The translations under genes and the position numbers were made by a program. A stretch of 64,000 nt of DNA from Microvirga puerhi (lineage in GTDB: Bacteria > Pseudomonadota > Alphaproteobacteria > Rhizobiales > Beijerinckiaceae), in NCBI RefSeq assembly GCF_020089865.1, contig NZ_JAIRBM010000022.1, positions 1 through 64,000 on the forward strand. The letters run 5' to 3'. The notes beneath the pieces were generated by a model. That model was not told where the DNA came from. It saw nothing but the letters and a program-made list of their open reading frames with translations, and did not search any database. Positions within the stretch are counted from its first letter, which is position 1; every line of letters starts with the position of its first letter. Shown here in pieces: positions 18,066-29,638 of this stretch.

Positions 18066-19249
18066 AGGGATGTGAGAAAGGCGATCAGGCGGCGCCTTTC
18101 CGCCTCCGGTAAAGACTTGAAACGTGTCTTCGCGAAGGCAGCCTCGCCGCCGTGAAGATCGATGGCGTCTTCCACCGTCCGGGCGCGTCCGTCATGCATC
18201 AGGCCTGCCCCGTTCGCAAGGGTCCGGGACAGTCCCCACAGGGGCGCGGTCCGCCACTCGGTCGAAGCGACGCCGGGTTCCGTCGCGCCACCGTCGAGAG
18301 CGGAACCGAGATCATGCAGGAGGAGATCGGTGAAGGCCTGGACGGGGCCATGCGTGCCGGGAAGGCTAGGGCGGTGGCAGGCGGCGCAACCGATGGCCTC
18401 GAAGGAGGCAAGACCAGCGCTGTTCCCACCGACTGCAGAACGCGCCCCGACTTCCGCCAGATAAGCGACGATGCGCGAGACGATGTCCGGAGAGATCTCA
18501 GGACCGCCGTCGCGATCGCCCATGGGAGCCGCGAGGCACTCCGTCTGCCTTGCAGTGCAGTCGCCCTGGGGCAGCGGATGGCCTTTCGACGAAAGGCCGA
18601 GATCGAGCAGAAAGGCGGTTTCGACTTGCGCCATGAGGGTCGGCTGGGAGGCTTTCCAACCGAAACGTCCCACCTGCCGGGCGCCCTGCGCGTCCGTCAC
18701 CCAGTTGACGCGACCACGCACGCCATCGCTCCGCCCCGCGTTATCGGCCGCGATCTTTGCAATCGCCGTGGCCGGAACGGTCTCGAGTTCGCCGAGACCA
18801 CGTAAGGATGGAGCCTGCAGAGCGCCTATGCGAATGGTCGGTCCGAGATCCCCATAGGCTAACCCATCCAGCTTATACCCTTGCTCCGTCTTCATCACGC
18901 GGCCTTCCGCGCGGACCCCGGCAACGGCGGCACTCTGCATCTGGCGCCCGTAGACCGGGTCCGGGTTTCCGGCGGCGTCGCTGAAGCGCAGGACGAGGTG
19001 ATCGCTCGACACGGCGCCATCCGCATTCGTCTGCACAGGCGTGCGATCGAGATCGTGGTGACAGGCGGCGCAGGAGCGCGCGTTGAAGAGCGGCCCGAGG
19101 CCGTCATTGGCGTGCGTGGAGGAGGGCGCGGGCACCCAGGCGCGGCGGAAGAGGGCGCGGCCGATGACTTCGTCGAGAGCAGCGGCGCCGATGGGCGCCA
19201 GAAGCGGAAGCGCCACCAATGCCCGCAGCCATGCGCGCCGCTTCATCAT
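18062..19249 (-). CDS. di-haem oxidoreductase family protein (thiol oxidoreductase type)
   Basis: The 395-residue protein has a signal peptide of about 24 residues and two haem-binding CxxCH motifs, CAACH at 60-64 and CAACH at 288-292. Other family marks are ARSCAACHHDL, TIRIGALQAPSLRGLGELE, VNWVTDAQGARQVGRFGWKA and SPDIVSRIVAYLAEVGAR. It should be a periplasmic c-type cytochrome with peroxidase-like or oxidoreductase function. Start and stop overlap neighbouring genes by four bases on both sides (ATGA), showing tight coupling with the multicopper oxidase and the second imelysin. Redox partners are unknown. Confidence 0.88.
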   Translation of the reverse strand: MMKRRAWLRALVALPLLAPIGAAALDEVIGRALFRRAWVPAPSSTHANDGLGPLFNARSCAACHHDLDRTPVQTNADGAVSSDHLVLRFSDAAGNPDPVYGRQMQSAAVAGVRAEGRVMKTEQGYKLDGLAYGDLGPTIRIGALQAPSLRGLGELETVPATAIAKIAADNAGRSDGVRGRVNWVTDAQGARQVGRFGWKASQPTLMAQVETAFLLDLGLSSKGHPLPQGDCTARQTECLAAPMGDRDGGPEISPDIVSRIVAYLAEVGARSAVGGNSAGLASFEAIGCAACHRPSLPGTHGPVQAFTDLLLHDLGSALDGGATEPGVASTEWRTAPLWGLSRTLANGAGLMHDGRARTVEDAIDLHGGEAAFAKTRFKSLPEAERRRLIAFLTSL

Positions 19250-20706
19250 GCGACCCGAAAGTATCCCATCATGCCGTATTCGAGATGTTCCAGCACGTGG
19301 CAGTGGAACATCCAATTGCCGGGGGCGGCCACGAAGGCAATCTCGATCCGCTCCTTGGGCTGCAGCAGCACGGTGTCCGCGAAATGGCGCGGCCGTTCCA
19401 ACCGCGAGGTGCTCAGCACTTCGAATGTGTGCCCGTGCAGATGAATCGGATGATGGTGCGGCGTCGCGTTCATCAGCTCGAAAACGTAGGACTGGCCCGC
19501 CTTGAGGAGGCCAAGGGGAGGCGGAAGCTGGCGATTTTGGCCTGCTGCCCATGAGGTCTTGTTGATGGCCCAGAACGACGTGTCGCGCACGCAAAGACCG
19601 TCGAGCAGAATCTTGGCGAGCGGATCGTCCGGAGCCCATGCGGCGGCAGCTTCGGCGATGGATCCCGACGCGGCGCTGAAGCTGAAGCTCATCCGCTCGG
19701 CGTCGCGCAGGTCGGCGCGGGGAATAGCGGCCTCGTAGAGAATGGCGGGATCGAACGCCCGGGCCTTCCGGGCCGGGCCGTTCGCTGCGCAGGTGGCGAG
19801 CGTCCAGGGTTCGGAAGAGAAATAGTCGATGACCTTGAACGTTTTGCCGGGTCCGGGTGCGCGAACCAGGACGTCGATCCGCATGGCCGGCCCCATGCGC
19901 CAGGTTTCGAGTGGAAACGGCGTTACCGCATTGCCGTCGATGGCGATGATCGCAGCTTCCGCACCATCGATGCCGACCTCGATTACGCGCGTACTGTCGA
20001 GATTGAGGATGCGAAGACGGACGTTGCCTCCAGCGGGTACGGCTTGCGTCTGCGGCGCGATACCGTTGACGGCGCGGATCGTCCCATAGGTGCCGGCGCG
20101 ACTTGCGCCCTCGGGTGTTTCGAAGGGCAACCAAGTGCCGTCATCGGCCAGCCTCCAATCCTTATAGGCCAAGACCAGATCGGCATCGGCGGGCCGGCGC
20201 TCGTCGCCTTCGATGATCAGAACGCCGCTCATCCCGCGCCCTGTCTGGCCGGATTCGTTGCAATGGGGATGGATGAAGAAGGTACCGGGATCCGGCGGCG
20301 TGAATTCGTAGAGAAAGCTCTCGCCCTTCATCACAGGTGGCTGTGTCAGGAAGGGCACGCCGTCCATGGTGTTAGGAACGCGGATGCCGTGCCAATGGAT
20401 GGCCGTATGCTCGCCGAGGCTGTTCTCGAGCCGCGCCCTGATCGTATCGCCGAGCCGGATACGCTTCACCGGCAAAAGGGCATCCGAATAGGTCCAGACG
20501 GTGCTTTCCGGACCGTTCGGCCCGAGGAGCCGCATGGACCGTTCCGCCGCTGCGAAATGCCAGTCGTGGATCTGTCCGCCTTGCACGGGGGGGCGCCGCG
20601 GCAGGACGATCGGTGCAGGCCGTGCCAGAAGGCTCGATCCGCCCGCCGCGGTGGCCAAGGCCGCCGCGCCGAGACCCTTCAGAATCTGCCTGCGGTTATA
20701 TCCCAT
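19246..20706 (-). CDS. multicopper oxidase, Tat-exported
   Basis: The 486-residue protein carries a twin-arginine leader (NRRQILKGLG). All copper ligands of a laccase-like oxidase are present: HWH at 104-106, HPH at 146-148, HPIHLHG from 419, and HCHVLEHLEYGM from 468, with Cys469 as type 1 ligand and Met479 as axial ligand. It should oxidise metal ions or phenols with O2 in the periplasm. Ferroxidase or cuprous oxidase activity is plausible in this setting but unproven; no Met-rich insert like that of CueO is obvious. The start lies three bases after the imelysin stop, so it is the second gene of the operon. Confidence 0.92.
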   Translation of the reverse strand: MGYNRRQILKGLGAAALATAAGGSSLLARPAPIVLPRRPPVQGGQIHDWHFAAAERSMRLLGPNGPESTVWTYSDALLPVKRIRLGDTIRARLENSLGEHTAIHWHGIRVPNTMDGVPFLTQPPVMKGESFLYEFTPPDPGTFFIHPHCNESGQTGRGMSGVLIIEGDERRPADADLVLAYKDWRLADDGTWLPFETPEGASRAGTYGTIRAVNGIAPQTQAVPAGGNVRLRILNLDSTRVIEVGIDGAEAAIIAIDGNAVTPFPLETWRMGPAMRIDVLVRAPGPGKTFKVIDYFSSEPWTLATCAANGPARKARAFDPAILYEAAIPRADLRDAERMSFSFSAASGSIAEAAAAWAPDDPLAKILLDGLCVRDTSFWAINKTSWAAGQNRQLPPPLGLLKAGQSYVFELMNATPHHHPIHLHGHTFEVLSTSRLERPRHFADTVLLQPKERIEIAFVAAPGNWMFHCHVLEHLEYGMMGYFRVA

Positions 20707-20709
20707 CTC

Positions 20710-21993
20710 TTACTTCGACACCGAGGACGGATCGTCGAGGCTCTTGGAACCCTCGACCGAGATCGTCAGACCGAGCTTCTTGACCAGTCCTTCGATAGCC
20801 CGTGCCTGTGCCACGAGAGCATCGACGCCGTCCTGAACCACCTTGTTGCCTTCGGTATTCCCCTCGGCAATCATCTGGTCATACGCCTCTTTGCCCGAAT
20901 CCGCGCGGTCCTTGATGACGCGGAGCTTCTCGGTCGTGTTCTTCATGGCCGCTTCGAGCTTGGCAGCCTCTTCGGGCGCTTTGGCGCGGGCGTATTCAGC
21001 CATGCTCGGCCCCTGCACCACCTTCCCGTCCGTGCGCGTATAGCGGCCCTCGTAGATCGCGACCATGCCGATCTGATCGCTGTAGTGGGAATTGTGCGTG
21101 TTGTCGGAGAAGCAATCGTGCTCTTCCTCCGGATCGTGCAGGATGAGGCCGAGCTTCATGCGCTCGCCGGCGAGCTCGCCATAAGACAGGCTGCCGAGGC
21201 CGGTGAGAATGGTGGCGAGTCCCTCGCCGGTGCTCTTCTTCGCGAGATCTTGACGAGCCCTGCCCTTGCCGTCCCATGCCTTCGCCATCTCGGTTAGGTC
21301 GTCGAAAAGAAGATCCGTCGCTGCCTTCAGATAGTCGCGCCGGCGGTCGCAATTGCCGTGGGTGCAGTTCTGGAGGGAGTAGTCCGTCGCCGGCCGCGTG
21401 CCGGCACCCGGTCCGGTGCCGTTCAGATCCTGCCCCCAGAGCAGAAATTCGATGGCGTGATAGCCGGTGGCCACGTTGGCCTCGACGCCGCCGGCCTCCT
21501 GCAGGGTGTCGGACAGAAGCTTCTTCGTGATCTTCGATGCATCGACCTGTTTCTTGCCGATGCGGATCGACTTGTTGGCGATGACGTTCGCCCGATAAAG
21601 CGGGTTCTCGTCGGAGGTCTCGCCGTAGCTCTTCGGATCGACGTAATCGATCAGGCCCTCGTCGAGCGGCCAGGCATTCACCCTGCCTTCGATTTCGTCC
21701 ATGGCCTTGTTGCCGAAGCGAAATCCTTCGGTCTGCTGATAGGAAACGCGGGCCTTGCGCCAGGCCGCGCGCGCGGCGTTCAGCGTCTCCTCGGTCGGGT
21801 TGGCGAGGAAGGCGTCGACGGCTTTCGAAAGGTCGCGCGCGCCGCTCGCGGCATCGCCATACATGGACTGGGCGAGCGAAATATAGGCGTCGACCACCGC
21901 CTTGGGCTGAGGAGCGTCGGCACGCGCTCCCTGGCAGAGCGTTGTTCCGGCGAGAAGGGCCGCCAACGCGAAAGCGCGCAATCTCATGTTCAT
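20710..21993 (-). CDS. imelysin family protein, IrpA type (iron-regulated)
   Basis: The 427-residue protein starts with a cleavable signal (ending ARADAP). It has the long imelysin fold of the IrpA branch: YISLAQSMYGDA, AWRKARVSYQQTEGFRFGNKAMDEIEGRVNAWPLDEGLIDYVD, and then GYHAIEFLLWGQDLNGTGPGAGTRPATDY. The GxHxxE motif (GYHAIE) is the conserved metal-site feature. EEEHDCFSDNTHNSHYSDQ follows, also typical of the branch. The chosen ATG has GGAG just upstream. It is the first gene of the operon, and an Irr-like ICE palindrome lies about 75 bp before its start, consistent with iron control. Confidence 0.9.
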   Translation of the reverse strand: MNMRLRAFALAALLAGTTLCQGARADAPQPKAVVDAYISLAQSMYGDAASGARDLSKAVDAFLANPTEETLNAARAAWRKARVSYQQTEGFRFGNKAMDEIEGRVNAWPLDEGLIDYVDPKSYGETSDENPLYRANVIANKSIRIGKKQVDASKITKKLLSDTLQEAGGVEANVATGYHAIEFLLWGQDLNGTGPGAGTRPATDYSLQNCTHGNCDRRRDYLKAATDLLFDDLTEMAKAWDGKGRARQDLAKKSTGEGLATILTGLGSLSYGELAGERMKLGLILHDPEEEHDCFSDNTHNSHYSDQIGMVAIYEGRYTRTDGKVVQGPSMAEYARAKAPEEAAKLEAAMKNTTEKLRVIKDRADSGKEAYDQMIAEGNTEGNKVVQDGVDALVAQARAIEGLVKKLGLTISVEGSKSLDDPSSVSK

Positions 21994-22065
21994 GACTCCA
22001 AGCCATTCTGTGATGGGGCGATGGCTAGTCCGAAATGGATGCACATGGCAACAGTAAAATTGAAA

Positions 22066-22082
22066 GATAGAAACGTTCTAAA
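22066..22082. promoter_or_regulatory. ICE-like palindrome (candidate Irr site) upstream of imelysin operon
   Basis: The sequence GATAGAA-ACG-TTCTAAA matches the iron control element of Rhizobiales (TTTAGAA-N3-TTCTAAA, as I recall it) at 12 of 14 arm positions. It lies 73 bp upstream of the imelysin start, a usual place for Irr control. The gene content (iron-regulated imelysin family) fits. Binding by Irr is an inference. Confidence 0.55.
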
Positions 22083-22346
22083 CTAAGTATTGGATCACAC
22101 TTGATGTATATGTTTCAATAATGACAGTATCGCGAATTGTGAATTGAAAGATTTGGAGATCAATATCGGTAGCTCAAGGTCTTCATCGTGAGTTTTCAAG
22201 CATTATGGCGTCAAGGTTGAAGCTCTGATCTTGGTCAGCAATCGTCGCCGATACGAACGGTGGAGAGCGGCAATTGTGGGGGAGAGCTGAATGAAAGGAG
22301 AACCCGTGGACGTTACGGAGCGTTAGCGTGTCCAGAGGAGGCTCGG

Positions 22347-22682
22347 ATGCCCGAACTGGTTCGCGAATGGCCGTATCTTCTGAACAGGGTTCTGGAACAG
22401 ATCCGACCTGCGCGGGACCGAGCCGATTGCTATATTGCCGAAGTGGACGTGTCGGAGGAGGAGCTTCGCGCCCTCAATCTGTTCGAAGCAAGCGCACGGC
22501 ACGAACATGTCGCCTTTACCGACCCCACGACGTCCGAAGGACGCTTCGCCTATCTCAATACGCCGGTCGGGCTTGGCAAGGCGCAGGACCGGGACCGTAT
22601 CGCTCGGATACGCATCACCTTTACGGCCGTCCAGCGCATGAGGCCCCTGGAGGCGCGGGCCGATCTGCACGGCTTCGAGTAA
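22347..22682 (+). CDS. hypothetical protein, 111 aa
   Basis: The start has a strong AGAGGAGG site eight bases before ATG. The protein is soluble and charged, with two predicted helices (LVREWPYLLNRVLEQIRPARD and VSEEELRALNLFEASARHEHV). A possible beta region follows around FAYLNTPVGLGKAQDRDRIARIRITF. No signal peptide, membrane segment or familiar motif is seen. It stands between the imelysin operon (read the other way) and the DUF1236 gene, which converges on it with a 24-bp gap. Function cannot be assigned. Confidence 0.65.
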   Translation: MPELVREWPYLLNRVLEQIRPARDRADCYIAEVDVSEEELRALNLFEASARHEHVAFTDPTTSEGRFAYLNTPVGLGKAQDRDRIARIRITFTAVQRMRPLEARADLHGFE

Positions 22683-22706
22683 CAAGTGCCTCCAGGGTCG
22701 TTCATC

Positions 22707-23117
22707 TTAAGGAATGATCTCAATCACTTCCCGGGTCTGCGGATCGACGATCACTCGCTGATCGTTCACGACCGTATAGCTGTAGCTGGCCGGCAGTCCG
22801 ACGCTGCCCGGGATGGGGAAGAGCCGTACGCGCTCCGGCAAGGGCTGACCGACGACGACCTCTTCCGACACACGCATCGTTGGCCGGCGCTGCGCGACGA
22901 TATAGGTGCGCACGCGCGTCGTCTCGGCGGCACTGAGGACGCCCCCGGCTGCAGCTCCGGCGACACCGCCCACCGCCGCCCCGACGGGCCCGCCCACGAC
23001 CGCACCCGCGACTGCACCGCCAGCGGCAGCCGTTGCAGGGCCGGCGGTCTGTTCGGTCTGGCAGGCGGCGAGAGGAAGGGCGAGAAAGGCAAGAGAGGCG
23101 AGAATGCGATGGCGCAT
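22707..23117 (-). CDS. DUF1236 lipoprotein with glycine zipper
   Basis: The 136-residue protein has a lipobox (LAAC) after its signal peptide. A Gly/Ala-rich stretch of about 40 residues (GGAVAGAVVGGPVGAAVGG) is a glycine zipper, often membrane-associated. The C-terminal part contains VRTYIVAQRRP, then VVVGQPLPERVRLFPIP and VVNDQRVIVDPQTREVIEII. These two blocks are the hallmark of DUF1236, a domain common in Rhizobiales outer-membrane or periplasmic proteins. The ATG after AAGGAA was chosen; an earlier frame start adds 31 residues without a signal peptide. Confidence 0.85.
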   Translation of the reverse strand: MRHRILASLAFLALPLAACQTEQTAGPATAAAGGAVAGAVVGGPVGAAVGGVAGAAAGGVLSAAETTRVRTYIVAQRRPTMRVSEEVVVGQPLPERVRLFPIPGSVGLPASYSYTVVNDQRVIVDPQTREVIEIIP

Positions 23118-23324
23118 GGGGCGTTCCTTTTTCAAAGACCATCCTTCGAACGCCCTGAAGCTTGGCGGGTTCCCCGCGAGGATCATCGCGCAGACGGCTT
23201 CAGCGTCCACACTTGCAAGTGTGTCTCCACCATATCTGGAGTATCATGCGGTCGGCCGCCCGCTTACGGAGCGGCGGTGAGCCGGTCGTCCGGTCATGGT
23301 TCTGAACCTCAAGGGAGACGGAAC

Positions 23325-23537
23325 ATGGGACGCAAATTCATCGATTGCCGTGAGATGCCCAGCGACATCAAGTGCAGCCTGGCGCTTGTAGCCGACACGG
23401 AGAACGAGTTGGTGGAAGCTGCCGTCATGCACGCGGTCAACGTCCATCACCATCAGGACACGCCGGAACTGCGCAGCATGATCAGAAGCGCGATCCACGA
23501 GGGATCTCCCGCGGAGGCGCCACGCCAGACGGCGTGA
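23325..23537 (+). CDS. DUF1059 small protein
   Basis: The 70-residue product begins MGRKFIDCREMPSDIKCSLAL, then ENELVEAAVMHAVNVHHHQDTPELRSMIRSAI. This is the complete DUF1059 signature: a DCR motif, a second cysteine, and the HAV(D/N)VH block before a C-terminal helix. The cysteines and histidines suggest metal binding, but this has not been shown for the family as far as I know. A GGGAGA site precedes the ATG. It is convergent with pgm and stands alone. Confidence 0.85.
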   Translation: MGRKFIDCREMPSDIKCSLALVADTENELVEAAVMHAVNVHHHQDTPELRSMIRSAIHEGSPAEAPRQTA

Positions 23538-23571
23538 CGTGCGAGGTCGCCGGCATGCCTCCGGCTCGACA

Positions 23572-26233
<2,662 letters not shown>

Positions 26234-26384
26234 GCCACCATTCCTCGCTTTTTCGTTCAAGGCTCGTGGCGGAGTGCCCGAGCGGGACGCATGCCCACCA
26301 GGGAAGGGGCGGCAGCTCACCCGTCTTATAGGTGCTCGCTGCGCATCTGTTAAGGCACCGGATCGTGCCTTGAGGCGCCAGAGG

Positions 26385-27047
26385 CTATGGGGGCAAGGGT
26401 TCGGAGAAAGGTTCCAGCATGCGGGTGACCTCCGCGTCGGAAAGCTGATGGAATTCCTCATAGAAGGGGCTGATCGCATAGAAATCTGACGGCATGACCG
26501 GGCACACGACGTCGTCCACCAGGGGACGCAGCGCGTCGATGGTTTCTGCCGGAGCGACCGGTACCGCCAGCACTAGGCGCGCCGGCCGGCGCCGGCGTAG
26601 CGCCGCAAGGGCAGCCCGCACCGTCGTTCCGGTGGCGATTCCGTCATCGACGACGATCGCCGTCCTGCCTTCGACAGGAAGGGGTTCGCGGCCTTTCAGA
26701 TACACCTTGCGTCGCCGCTCGAGCTCCCAGAGCTCGGGCTGCGCCAGCTCATCGATCTCATCGTCGTTCAGGCCGATCATCGCCATGACCGGGCGATTGA
26801 GAACGATCTCCGGATGTGCGCCGTCCACGACAGCTGCTGCGGCGAGTTCCGGCTGGGACGGAACGCCGATCTTGCGTACCAGGAGCAGATCCAGCGGCGC
26901 GTGGAGCGCTGCGGCGATCGGCAACGCGACCGGAATTCCGCCGCGCGGCAGCGCGAGGACGACCGGATCGGCGAGCTGCATCGTCGCAAGGCGGGCGGCA
27001 AGCTGCGCTCCTGCATGGTCCCGGTCGCGGAATCGAGAGGTTTCCAT
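26385..27047 (-). CDS. phosphoribosyltransferase family protein
   Basis: The 220-residue protein has the type I PRT core: VLALPRGGIPVALPIA at the start and the PRPP-binding loop TAIVVDDGIATGTTVRAAL near residue 130. The LRRRRPARLVLAVPVAPAETIDAL segment follows. Standalone proteins of this kind, with SDFYAISPFYEEFHQLSDAEV at the end, are common in Rhizobiales and often lie near stress genes. The substrate base is unknown and may not be a nucleobase. It is in the same orientation as the PfkB kinase, separated from it by 151 bp. Confidence 0.85.
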   Translation of the reverse strand: METSRFRDRDHAGAQLAARLATMQLADPVVLALPRGGIPVALPIAAALHAPLDLLLVRKIGVPSQPELAAAAVVDGAHPEIVLNRPVMAMIGLNDDEIDELAQPELWELERRRKVYLKGREPLPVEGRTAIVVDDGIATGTTVRAALAALRRRRPARLVLAVPVAPAETIDALRPLVDDVVCPVMPSDFYAISPFYEEFHQLSDAEVTRMLEPFSEPLPP

Positions 27048-27384
27048 CGGCGGCCTCCGCTCGGTCGAGAGGTCCGCCGTTCATCACCCGATGAACGGCT
27101 CAAGCCTGAGTGCTTCATCATATCACCGAGTCCTGCGATAGGCATCCTGGCCGATCGCATTCCTCTTGAAGGGCAAGGTGCCGCAGGTCTTCGGGGAACC
27201 TTGCGCAAGGCTCAGGAAAGCTAGGTCGATAATCCTGCATGCGTGCTTCGATATTGCCGGCGTTGTCCCGATGGGGGCTGAGGGACAAGGCAGGCGATAT
27301 TCGGAGCGCAAAGGCACGGCGGCGCCCGTTAACGGTTCATTGACCTTACGGGCGCACGCTTGTCTCCCGTGACAGGAGGTCTCC
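27048..27384. other. 337-bp intergenic region
   Basis: The stretch lies between the divergent starts of the phosphoribosyltransferase and the 43-codon membrane protein. It should hold both promoters. No gene, repeat or recognised operator is seen. ORFs crossing it have no family resemblance. Confidence 0.4.
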
Positions 27385-27516
27385 ATGAGTGCGTTGCTCG
27401 TCGGTCTGGTTGTCGGCTCTCTTACATGTCTTCTTGCGCTGCCGGCCGTCCGTATGATCTTGAACCGGCGTGAGATCCGGGCGAGGACGCGCCTGCGACC
27501 GGTCGCGTTCGGGTAA
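27385..27516 (+). CDS. small single-span membrane protein, 43 aa
   Basis: This short gene starts at an ATG preceded by GACAGGAGGT, a near-perfect ribosome binding site with seven bases spacing. The product (MSALLVGLVVGSLTCLLALPAVRMI...) is one hydrophobic helix of about 23 residues followed by an Arg-rich tail (NRREIRARTRLRP). That orientation puts the tail in the cytoplasm. A strong terminator lies 137 bp downstream on the same strand. No family is recognised; the case rests on the ribosome site, the protein pattern and the terminator. Confidence 0.55.
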   Translation: MSALLVGLVVGSLTCLLALPAVRMILNRREIRARTRLRPVAFG

Positions 27517-27652
27517 CGGGCACCGCCATGCGGGAATCGCATGCCAGCGTTTCGGTGCGAGGCCTGCCTGCGGAGCTTTTTGCCCCCCACATTGAGATCA
27601 TGACGCCGCAGCGATGGCGACGTTGTTCCCTCTGAAGTTTCTTCCTTTACTT

Positions 27653-27678
27653 GGGCCGCTGTCCTCAGCGGCCCTTTT
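27653..27678 (+). terminator. Rho-independent terminator
   Basis: The stem GGGCCGCTG / CAGCGGCCC with a TCCT loop is followed by TTTTCTTT on the plus strand. It would end the transcript of the 43-codon membrane gene, or of a small RNA in the 136 bases between. It also lies just past the 3' end of the convergent DUF930 gene. Confidence 0.85.
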
Positions 27679-27728
27679 CTTTGTCATGAGCATTTCGCGA
27701 CGACGCGGGATAGAGAGTTCATCCGGCG

Positions 27729-28115
27729 TCAGCGCCATAGGCCATATCTCTCCCATTGCGCCTCGGGAATGATGTCGCCGACCTGAAAGGTGAACGATGT
27801 TGCCGACAGCTTGTCGTCGGCGAGCGTGCAGCGGAATTGGAACTGGTGCCATTGCCCTTTGACGCGGAAGGCGCCGCCGCTTCCGGAAATGGTATTCCTG
27901 TCGAAGGTCGGATTCGACATCGCATCGACGACGACGCGGTCGAGACGGGAGTATTCCTTTTCCCGGCCGATCTCCCGCGAGCCCATGTTGTTGCAGACCT
28001 GAAGGCTGCGCGTCCTCGGTTCGATCTTCATGAAGCTGGGAGGCAGACGGGAGCTGGATGCCTGTGCCGCGCTGAATGAAACGAGGCAGGCTGACATCAG
28101 AAACGTGAATCGCAT
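27729..28115 (-). CDS. DUF930 secreted protein
   Basis: The product of 128 residues has a signal peptide ending SAAQASS. The mature part matches DUF930: LQVCNNMGSREIG, then YSRLDRVVVDAM, GGAFRVKGQWHQFQFRC, and FTFQVGDIIPEAQWERYGL at the end. Two cysteines (VCNN and FRCT) probably form a disulfide. An ATG with AGGGTG upstream was chosen; another in-frame ATG five codons earlier also gives a signal peptide. The family is common in Rhizobiales with no known function. Confidence 0.8.
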   Translation of the reverse strand: MRFTFLMSACLVSFSAAQASSSRLPPSFMKIEPRTRSLQVCNNMGSREIGREKEYSRLDRVVVDAMSNPTFDRNTISGSGGAFRVKGQWHQFQFRCTLADDKLSATSFTFQVGDIIPEAQWERYGLWR

Positions 28116-28588
28116 TGTCACCCTGGTCATTGCCGGGCCTATCTCCGAAACAAAGAATATTGGAATTGCGCCGTCCAGCCGGGATGGTTGGACGGCGCAC
28201 GTGACAAAAATCACGAAATGTCGGGTTTATTCAGGTCAGCTCGCAGCACAAGCGCACTGACTGCAAAGCATGATCCCGATCCATGCGCACAGCCAATGGT
28301 TCCGTAGCTGTTCCCAAAAAAGGAATCTTCTTCCCTCAAAAGCGCCGCATTTGGTCCGGTGCGTCTCGTGCCAGATCGACTCGTCATGCAGAGTGATTCA
28401 TGGATGCGAGCGCAGATCAGACGCCGATCCGGAAATGACGATTGACCTATCCTTTCGAACTACAAAACCACGACGGTAAGGATGGTCTGGACGGATGCGA
28501 CGCGCTATGGAGGAATTTCTCTTCCCACGATCGATGATTCCGTCGGAACCGACGATTCTCCGCATCGCGTTTCTTGTCCGGACCGCTC
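28116..28588. other. 473-bp intergenic region, nothing recognised
   Basis: The two flanking genes are divergent, so promoters for both should lie here. A few short open frames occur but lack ribosome sites and any family resemblance. No inverted repeat of note was seen. Confidence 0.4.
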
Positions 28589-29122
28589 ATGAAAAGCCTT
28601 TTGAAGAGTCTTCCCTGTTCTGCTGTCGCGGTGATCCTGACGATGACCGGCGCGCTGGCGAATGGTCCGACTCTTGCTGGTTCTCTTTGGAACTGCACGA
28701 GAGCGCGGGATGGTTCGCAGTTTCTCATTGCGTTCTATCCCGATGGCGGAGTCGGCGGCGGTGAAATCGATCGTAGCGTCGTCAGCCCGTATGTCTTTGA
28801 CGCGTCCCGCACGAAGCCTGATCAGTGGCCCGGGCGATGGAGTGAGACCGGAGAAAACTTCACGTGGGACTTTCCGGATCAGCACATGAGGATCGAAGGT
28901 CGCGTCGAGCGGCCTGCGAAGGGGAGGGGACGCCTGACCGGGACTGAGACGGCGATGGAACAGACCTCGGCCGTCAACTGCATCCCGCAGACGCGCGCGC
29001 CGAGGCTGGGCACAGGTCTCGTGATTCCGAAGGACGGTCACTTCCTGGATCCCGAGGACACGGAAGGCGAGCTGAAGGTCCCGGCGGGGATCTCGCTGCA
29101 GCGGCCGGGACGGTCGCGATAG
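28589..29122 (+). CDS. secreted protein of unknown function
   Basis: The 177-residue product has a signal peptide (KSLPCSAVAVILTMTGALANG). The mature domain starts with LAGSLWNCTRARDGSQFLIAFYPDGGVGGGEI and continues WSETGENFTWDFPDQHMRIEGRVERP. This is a beta-rich pattern seen in small periplasmic proteins. Two cysteines (WNCT and VNCI) could form a disulfide. An earlier in-frame TTG adds five residues; the ATG is the better start. No family name can be given. Confidence 0.65.
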   Translation: MKSLLKSLPCSAVAVILTMTGALANGPTLAGSLWNCTRARDGSQFLIAFYPDGGVGGGEIDRSVVSPYVFDASRTKPDQWPGRWSETGENFTWDFPDQHMRIEGRVERPAKGRGRLTGTETAMEQTSAVNCIPQTRAPRLGTGLVIPKDGHFLDPEDTEGELKVPAGISLQRPGRSR

Positions 29123-29252
29123 GGACAAAGCATTTTTCGGCGAAGTGGACCCGGGTCACCGTCAAAAATGCGGTGCACCAAAGAAAAGAGACGATTCCAC
29201 GTCAGTGGAAACAGCTCTAGCGTAAAGAGAAACCCTCCCAGGGAGCGGTGAC

Positions 29253-29627
29253 GTGGTGAAGCGCATTGGATCAATGGCATGGCGCGTGGAAGTCGGCGCC
29301 GACGGACAGCTGTTTGCGCTGGGCGTACGCACCGATACCGGCCGGGAATACGAAGTGCTTCTCGGAACGGCGGATTCAACGCCGATCTTGTCCGATCTTC
29401 TCAACGAGATCGCTCGCGTTCACCGCGGACTGCCTCCGCGCGTCTTTGCGCCCGACGCCGGGCCGCATCATCCGCGCAGCGTTCCGCTTCAACCTCTCGC
29501 GACCCGAATCGAGGATCATGGCGGCCAGCCGGTGCTCGCCCTCGATTTCGGTGGCACCATCCTCAAAGTACAGATCGATCCTGCCGCTCTGCAGCGGGAC
29601 CTCGCCGCCTATCAGGCCTCACGGTAA
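29253..29627 (+). CDS. hypothetical protein, 124 aa
   Basis: The gene starts at GTG with GGGAG about ten bases upstream; a second GTG follows at once. The product has no signal peptide. It shows a beta-strand-rich first half (WRVEVGADGQLFALGVRTDTGREYEVLLG), a helix (ILSDLLNEIARVHRG), and then LALDFGGTILKVQIDPAALQRDLAAY. The pattern suggests a small compact domain. It is convergent with the DUF882 gene, 11 bp apart. Function is unknown. Confidence 0.6.
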   Translation: MVKRIGSMAWRVEVGADGQLFALGVRTDTGREYEVLLGTADSTPILSDLLNEIARVHRGLPPRVFAPDAGPHHPRSVPLQPLATRIEDHGGQPVLALDFGGTILKVQIDPAALQRDLAAYQASR

Positions 29628-29638
29628 TCGCACCGACT

